Assembly (NCBI GenBank): GCA_938008925.1 | Contig: CALLIQ010000184.1 | Span: 1 to 11,136, forward strand | Direction: 5' to 3' | Length of the DNA: 11,136 nt | Origin: an uncultured Acidimicrobiales bacterium | GTDB lineage: Bacteria > Actinomycetota > Acidimicrobiia > Acidimicrobiales > SZUA-35 | Made by a program: the position numbers and the translations under genes | In this document: piece by piece, positions 7,686 through 11,136 of the stretch | Layout: every line of letters starts with the position of its first letter | How positions within the stretch are numbered: the stretch's first letter is position 1 | Notes under the pieces: model-generated | What the model was told of the DNA's origin: nothing | The model's input: the letters and a program-made list of their open reading frames with translations, nothing else | The model's database searches: none

Positions 7686-8686
7686 CGGTCGAGCCTCACC
7701 CGCGGGTCGAGTCGAGCGTGCAGCAGGTCGAGTGCGAGATTGACCATCACGTAGATGACGGTGATCACGAGGGTGGCTGCGGTGATCACGGGGAAGTCAA
7801 CCCGGACGATCGCCTCGGTCAGGTACTTCCCGAGGCCGGGCCAGTTGAACACGGCCTCGACGAGGAAGGCGCTCGACACCGAATAGGCGAACGTGAGGCC
7901 GAGGATCGTCAGTGCCGGGGCCAACGCGTTCTTCAGCGCGAGCCGATACAGGATCGTCCGCTCTGGGATCTGGGCGACCCGCGCCGCTTCGATGTAGGGC
8001 TCGGAGAGAACCTCGAGCATCGACCCCCGGATCAAGCGGATGGTGAGTCCCAATGGGTAGGCGGCCATGACGAGCACGGGGAGCACGAGGTGGCGCACGA
8101 CGTCCCAGAGGTTCGTCAGGCTCCCCGACAGCGCGGCATCGATCAGAAAGAAGCCGGTCGGCTGGTCGAAGTCGACGGATGAGGAGGTTCGGCCGGAGAG
8201 GGGAAGCCAGCCGAGCTTGCTGGCGAACAGCAGCTGGAGCAGCAGCGCCGACCAGAAGACCGGAACCGACACGCTCGTGACGGCACCGAGCCGGAGGACG
8301 GCGTCGCGAGGTCGCCCTCGCCGAGCGGCTGCGAGGACGCCGAGGGGGATGCCGACGACCATCGACAACAACGTCGCAGTGAGCGCCAGTTCGAGAGTCG
8401 CCGGAAGGAAATCGCCGAGGTCGCTCGCGATCGGGCGTCTGGTGGCGAACGACACGCCCAAATCGCCACCGCCGAGGTCTCGGAGGTAGGTCGCGTACTG
8501 CACGACCAGCGGGTCGTTGAGGTTGAGGTCTTGGCGAACCTGCTCGACCTGTGCCGGACGAGCCCTCGGCCCCGCATACAGAGCAGCGGGGTCCGAGGGC
8601 ACCACCCGAGAGACCGCGAACGTGATCGTCACGACGCCCAGCACGACGAGCGCACTCGTCAAAAGGCGGCGGAGGAGGTAGCGCAC
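7682..8686 (-). CDS. ABC transporter permease, DppB/OppB type
   Basis: A 334-residue membrane protein. Hydrophobic segments lie near residues 9-29, 98-120, 134-156, 196-217, 260-281 and 299-323. The coupling loop is YIEAARVAQIPERTILYRL (231-249). FNWPGLGKYLTEAI (280-293) is a strongly conserved DppB/NikB-type signature. The N-terminal MRYLLRRLL and VPSDPA are also typical, which supports the GTG start at 8686. No purine-rich Shine-Dalgarno is visible upstream of this GTG, unlike the other genes of the unit. A 45-base gap separates it from the binding-protein gene, so the binding protein may be made in larger amounts than the membrane parts, as is common in such operons; that is inference. Confidence 0.94.
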   Translation of the reverse strand: MRYLLRRLLTSALVVLGVVTITFAVSRVVPSDPAALYAGPRARPAQVEQVRQDLNLNDPLVVQYATYLRDLGGGDLGVSFATRRPIASDLGDFLPATLELALTATLLSMVVGIPLGVLAAARRGRPRDAVLRLGAVTSVSVPVFWSALLLQLLFASKLGWLPLSGRTSSSVDFDQPTGFFLIDAALSGSLTNLWDVVRHLVLPVLVMAAYPLGLTIRLIRGSMLEVLSEPYIEAARVAQIPERTILYRLALKNALAPALTILGLTFAYSVSSAFLVEAVFNWPGLGKYLTEAIVRVDFPVITAATLVITVIYVMVNLALDLLHARLDPRVRLDR

Positions 8687-8731
8687 GGCAGGAGGGTGGA
8701 TGGAAGTGGGGTCAGCGTCCGACTGGCTGGA

Positions 8732-10381
8732 TCAACCCCGGCTGAGGTCGTAGAAGCGGACGACACCGCTGTACGCGGGGTTCGCAACGTAGCCCGACAC
8801 ATCGGAGCTGATCACGCCGACGTTCGGCACGTCGACCATGAACACCGCAGCGTTGTCGTCGATGAGAATCTGCGACGCTTCTTGGAACAGGGCGATTGCT
8901 CCGTCCCGGTCGGTTCCGCTGATGGCATCCGCTTCGTCGATGAGCGCATCGAAGTCCGGGTTGCTGTAGTAGCCGAGGTTGAAGAACGGAGCGTCCTCGC
9001 TGCGGAACAACGAGAACATGAAGTCGTAGGGCGTCACGAACGTCGGGAACCAGAAGAGCGTGAACACGTCTTGTGCGTTGGCCGGGTCGGCCTGCGCGAG
9101 CTCCCAGCGAGCGTCGAAGGTCAGCGGTTCGAGCACGAGATCGACGCCGATCGTCGCGAGGTTGGCCCGCCACAGCTCACCGAACTGCTGCTGTTCGGTC
9201 GTGCCAGCATCGAAGCTGTAGGTCACCGAGAGATCCGATATGCCGGCGTCGGCGAGAATCGCAGCGGCGGCGTCGAGGTCGGTTTCGGGAAGGTCGAGGT
9301 CGGTGCTCGAGCCCCACACGGCCTGAGGGATGATGCCCTGCGATCGCGTCGACTCGCCGCCGTAGAAGGCCTCGACGACCTCGTCGTAGGGGAACGACAG
9401 CACGAGTGCTTCGCGAACCTCGGGGGAGAGACGTTCGTGGTTCAAGAGGCCGAAGAGATTCTGCATCGACTCGCCGCGAACCACGGAGAGCCCGTCGACA
9501 CCGTCGAGACCTGCGTAGGAGTCGAAGGGCAGGTTGTAGGTGAAATCAGCATCGCCATTGCGCACGAGCTGCTCGGCGAGGACGGGGTCCTCGACGAGTT
9601 GGATCTCAGCCTGTTCGAACTGCCCGTCGGTCCAACCACCCCAGTAGTCGGGGTACTGGGCCAGCTCGACGCTGTCGTTGGGGGTGAACGAGGCGATCGT
9701 GTACGGACCCGTGCCCGCTTCGTTGCCGGCGTTGAACCAGTCGGCGTCCTGGGCAGCTCCGTCGGTGCTCATGATGTAGGCGCCGTAGTTCGACGACATG
9801 ACGATGTCGAGCGGAGCCGGGTACTCGAGCGTGAAGGTGACCGTGAGGTCGTCGGTGGCGGTCATCTCGAGGATCGGCAAGAAGATGAACGCAGCGCCGA
9901 GGTCCAAGTCGATCGTTCGCTGGATGGAACCGATCACGGCGTCGGCGGTGAGGGGCGAGCCATCGTGGAACGTGACGCCCTCTCGCAGGACGAACGTCCA
10001 TTCCGTCGCGTCGTCGTTGGACGTCCACGACTCGGCGAGCCCGGGAGACACCAGCTCAGCTGAGCCCGGGGGATTGAACACGGTCAGCGACTCGTAGACG
10101 TTCTGGAGCACGACGTTCTCCGACGAGAACGCGCTCGACGGGTCGAGGTCGAAGATCGGGAAGGGGTTTGCATAGACGAAGCGACTCGTGTCGTCGCCGC
10201 CCGTGCTGGCGTCGGTCTCGTCGCCGTCACCGTCTCCTTCATCGCCCGATCCATCGGCGGCTGCTTCACCGCCATTCGAGTCGGATGAGTCGGCTCCGTC
10301 GTCGCTGCCTCCCGTGCATGCGGACAAGAACAGCACCATCGCCAGCGCGATGACGAGTGCAAGGCTCCTCGGCGTCTTCAT
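8732..10381 (-). CDS. Solute-binding lipoprotein, family 5 (peptide/nickel-type ABC importer)
   Basis: A 549-residue extracytoplasmic receptor that should capture the substrate and deliver it to the permeases. It has a lipoprotein signal with a hydrophobic core at about 7-20 and lipobox LSAC (19-22), so Cys22 should be lipid-anchored. Residues 23-65 form a strongly acidic, Gly/Ser/Asp-rich linker. The SBP_bac_5 domain follows: VYESL (95-99), GLAESW (114-119), and FVLREGVTFHDGSPLTADAV (130-149). Length is normal for the family. Start ATG 10381 has AAAGGTGA eight bases upstream. It is the first gene of the minus-strand unit and is divergent from the Lrp/AsnC gene. Family 5 proteins bind peptides, opines, nickel chelates, sugars and many other ligands, so the ligand cannot be named from sequence alone. 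Confidence 0.95.
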   Translation of the reverse strand: MKTPRSLALVIALAMVLFLSACTGGSDDGADSSDSNGGEAAADGSGDEGDGDGDETDASTGGDDTSRFVYANPFPIFDLDPSSAFSSENVVLQNVYESLTVFNPPGSAELVSPGLAESWTSNDDATEWTFVLREGVTFHDGSPLTADAVIGSIQRTIDLDLGAAFIFLPILEMTATDDLTVTFTLEYPAPLDIVMSSNYGAYIMSTDGAAQDADWFNAGNEAGTGPYTIASFTPNDSVELAQYPDYWGGWTDGQFEQAEIQLVEDPVLAEQLVRNGDADFTYNLPFDSYAGLDGVDGLSVVRGESMQNLFGLLNHERLSPEVREALVLSFPYDEVVEAFYGGESTRSQGIIPQAVWGSSTDLDLPETDLDAAAAILADAGISDLSVTYSFDAGTTEQQQFGELWRANLATIGVDLVLEPLTFDARWELAQADPANAQDVFTLFWFPTFVTPYDFMFSLFRSEDAPFFNLGYYSNPDFDALIDEADAISGTDRDGAIALFQEASQILIDDNAAVFMVDVPNVGVISSDVSGYVANPAYSGVVRFYDLSRG

Positions 10382-10487
10382 GGTTCAATTCACCTTTCGC
10401 AACGTGAAGACCGAGCGGCCCGGGTGCCCTCCACGGTCGTAGTGCCGGACCCTAGTCTTGCTATTTCGGCAGTGTGGACAAGAATCA

Positions 10488-10502
10488 CTACAAATTTTGT
10501 AG
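10488..10502. promoter_or_regulatory. Perfect 15-base palindrome CTACAAATTTTGTAG, candidate Lrp/AsnC operator
   Basis: Two perfect 7-base arms (CTACAAA and TTTGTAG) flank one central T. Length and AT-rich centre match the pseudo-palindromic sites of the Lrp/AsnC family; against the E. coli Lrp consensus YAGHAWATTWTDCTR I count 11 of 15 agreeing positions. It lies 17 bases upstream of the regulator's start codon and touches its Shine-Dalgarno stretch (10501-10508). Binding there would plausibly repress the regulator's own gene and affect the divergent operon. No protein-DNA evidence is available, so the binding role is inferred. Confidence 0.65.
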
Positions 10503-10508
10503 AAGGAG
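10501..10508 (+). promoter_or_regulatory. Ribosome binding site AGAAGGAG deciding the Lrp/AsnC start
   Basis: AGAAGGAG ends ten bases before GTG 10519. This favours that start over the upstream in-frame GTG at 10474, which would place both this site and the palindrome inside the coding region, and over ATG 10528, which is 19 bases away. Confidence 0.7.
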
Positions 10509-10518
10509 CGATGCACCA

Positions 10519-10995
10519 GTGACGAAAATGCAACTCGACCGAACAGATCAGGCCATCGTGCGCTGCTTGGTCGAGGATGCACGAGCGACGTACAGCGAGA
10601 TCTCGAAAGAGATCGGCGTCTCGGTCGGAACCGTCCGCAATCGGCTCTCACAACTACGGGAGAGCGGAACGCTGCACCTCAACGTCTGGCTTGACCCGAA
10701 CCGGGCCGGCCGCGGCGTCAACGCCACGTTCCTGCTCCACGTCGAGTCCGGGCGGGTGTCCGAGGTCGCCGATGCGCTCATCCCGCTCGACGCCACCGGC
10801 TACATCGCGCTCGTCGCCGGAGGACACGACCTGATCGTCGATGTCTTCTGTCGCGACGTGTCGCACCTCAACGACGTCTTGCAAAACGAGATTCACGCCA
10901 TCGACGGCGTTGTCTCCGTGACCTCGTACCTCGTGACCGAGATCAAGTACGAGTCGAGCTCGAACATCGGAGGGTTGCTGACCGACGAGGAGTGA
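10519..10995 (+). CDS. Lrp/AsnC-family transcriptional regulator
   Basis: 158 residues from GTG 10519, the normal size for the family. The N-terminal winged helix-turn-helix starts with LDRTDQAIVRCLVEDARATY (residues 6-25), with the recognition helix around VSVGTVRNRLSQLRESG (34-50). The C-terminal RAM (AsnC_trans_reg) ligand-binding/oligomer domain runs from about 65 on, with GGHDLIVDVFCRD (101-113) and IHAIDGVVSVTSYLV (126-140). Such proteins usually form dimers to octamers and respond to an amino acid or related small molecule. It is divergent from the import/hydantoinase-like operon, so it is the probable local regulator. The palindrome just upstream is the likely autoregulatory site. The frame is open further 5' to GTG 10474, but that extension lacks similarity to the family. 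Confidence 0.93.
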   Translation: MTKMQLDRTDQAIVRCLVEDARATYSEISKEIGVSVGTVRNRLSQLRESGTLHLNVWLDPNRAGRGVNATFLLHVESGRVSEVADALIPLDATGYIALVAGGHDLIVDVFCRDVSHLNDVLQNEIHAIDGVVSVTSYLVTEIKYESSSNIGGLLTDEE

Positions 10996-11000
10996 CGGGC

Positions 11001-11016
11001 TCACCCGCTCGGGTGA
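11001..11016 (+). terminator. Short hairpin after the Lrp/AsnC gene
   Basis: TCACCCG and CGGGTGA are exact inverse complements around CT, starting five bases after the stop codon of the regulator. In RNA this gives a GC-rich stem of six pairs with a GCUC loop. There is no T-run after it, so it is a weak or non-classical terminator. It could instead be a 16-base protein-binding palindrome for the gene to the right. Confidence 0.4.
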
Positions 11017-11075
11017 CCATGCAATACCCCGTGCGAGTGACGACGGGAAACACGGGCGTTCTTACCGTTGGATGC

Positions 11076-11136
11076 ATGGCTTCTCCACTGCTCACCGAAC
11101 TGCTTCCTCAGCGGGCTGCGTCCAAGCGGGATGAGT
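11076..11136 (+). CDS. Possible start of a further plus-strand gene (truncated by window end)
   Basis: An ATG at 11076 opens a frame that stays open to the window edge (about 20 codons, beginning MASPLLTELLPQRA). A competing ATG at 11072 in another frame meets a stop within the window. There is no clear Shine-Dalgarno, but TACCGT at 11063-11068 fits a TANNNT -10 box seven bases before the ATG, consistent with leaderless expression. The fragment is too short to assign to a family. Confidence 0.4.
   Translation, partial: MASPLLTELLPQRAASKRDE

Larger units (their letters stand above)
10382..10518. promoter_or_regulatory. Divergent control region between the transport operon and the Lrp/AsnC gene
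   Basis: This gap of 137 bases should hold the promoters of both the minus-strand operon and the plus-strand regulator. It includes an AT-rich patch around 10481-10503 inside otherwise GC-rich DNA. I could not settle on a convincing -35/-10 pair for either direction. On the plus strand TGGACA at 10475-10480 resembles a -35 element, but no good -10 sits at the right distance. Confidence 0.6.

Noticed and set aside
8687..8731. Possible terminator or attenuator hairpin between the binding protein and permease genes
   Set aside because: Only 3-4 base stems with mismatches can be drawn and there is no T-run.
8531..10063. 510-codon open frame on the plus strand
   Set aside because: It lies opposite the solute-binding lipoprotein and first permease genes, has no recognisable domain, and reads as low-complexity Arg/Glu/Val-rich sequence typical of the antisense of GC-rich genes.
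10474..10518. Upstream GTG start at 10474 for the Lrp/AsnC gene
   Set aside because: It would place the palindrome and the Shine-Dalgarno stretch within the coding region and add 15 residues not seen in the family; GTG 10519 is better placed.
1..11136. CRISPR arrays, tRNA or rRNA genes, insertion sequences, attachment sites
   Set aside because: I saw no regularly spaced repeats, no cloverleaf or rRNA-like sequence, no transposase or integrase, and no long terminal inverted repeats.

Overview
The window is a GC-rich stretch with compact, overlapping genes, frequent GTG starts, and mostly G or C in third codon positions. This fits a high-GC actinomycetote, possibly an Acidimicrobiia-type marine or soil organism. 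That placement is inference from composition and style; there is no rRNA or other phylogenetic marker here.

Layout. (1) Positions 1-2252, minus strand: a large STAND/AAA-type ATPase with a helical-repeat tail, of the kind found in LuxR-like (LAL/MalT-type) regulators. It runs off the left edge, so its C-terminus is not visible. (2) Positions 2253-2332: an 80-base gap with a strong inverted repeat (TGTCACA-N5-TGTGACA) and a possible leaderless -10 box for the ATPase gene. (3) Positions 2333-10381, minus strand: a seven-gene unit. In transcription order it encodes a family 5 solute-binding lipoprotein, two Dpp/Opp-type permeases, two Dpp/Opp-type ATPases, a short hydantoinase/oxoprolinase subunit A-like protein, and a DUF917 (S-Me-THD family) protein. 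Four of the junctions are 4-base start/stop overlaps, one is a 10-base gap, and the binding-protein/first-permease gap is 45 bases. (4) Positions 10382-10518: a divergent control region holding a perfect 15-base palindrome (10488-10502). (5) Positions 10519-10995, plus strand: an Lrp/AsnC-family regulator, followed by a short hairpin. (6) Positions 11076-11136: the possible beginning of another plus-strand gene.

Working model. The ABC importer brings in a small amino-acid-derived or peptide-like compound, and the HyuA-like/DUF917 pair attacks it inside the cell. The ring chemistry would be of the hydantoin, thiohydantoin, lactam or imide kind. The Lrp/AsnC protein probably senses the substrate or a product amino acid and controls both itself and the divergent operon through the palindrome. 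No HyuB, dihydropyrimidinase or carbamoylase gene is present in the window. The real substrate is unknown, and that makes the locus the most interesting part of the window.
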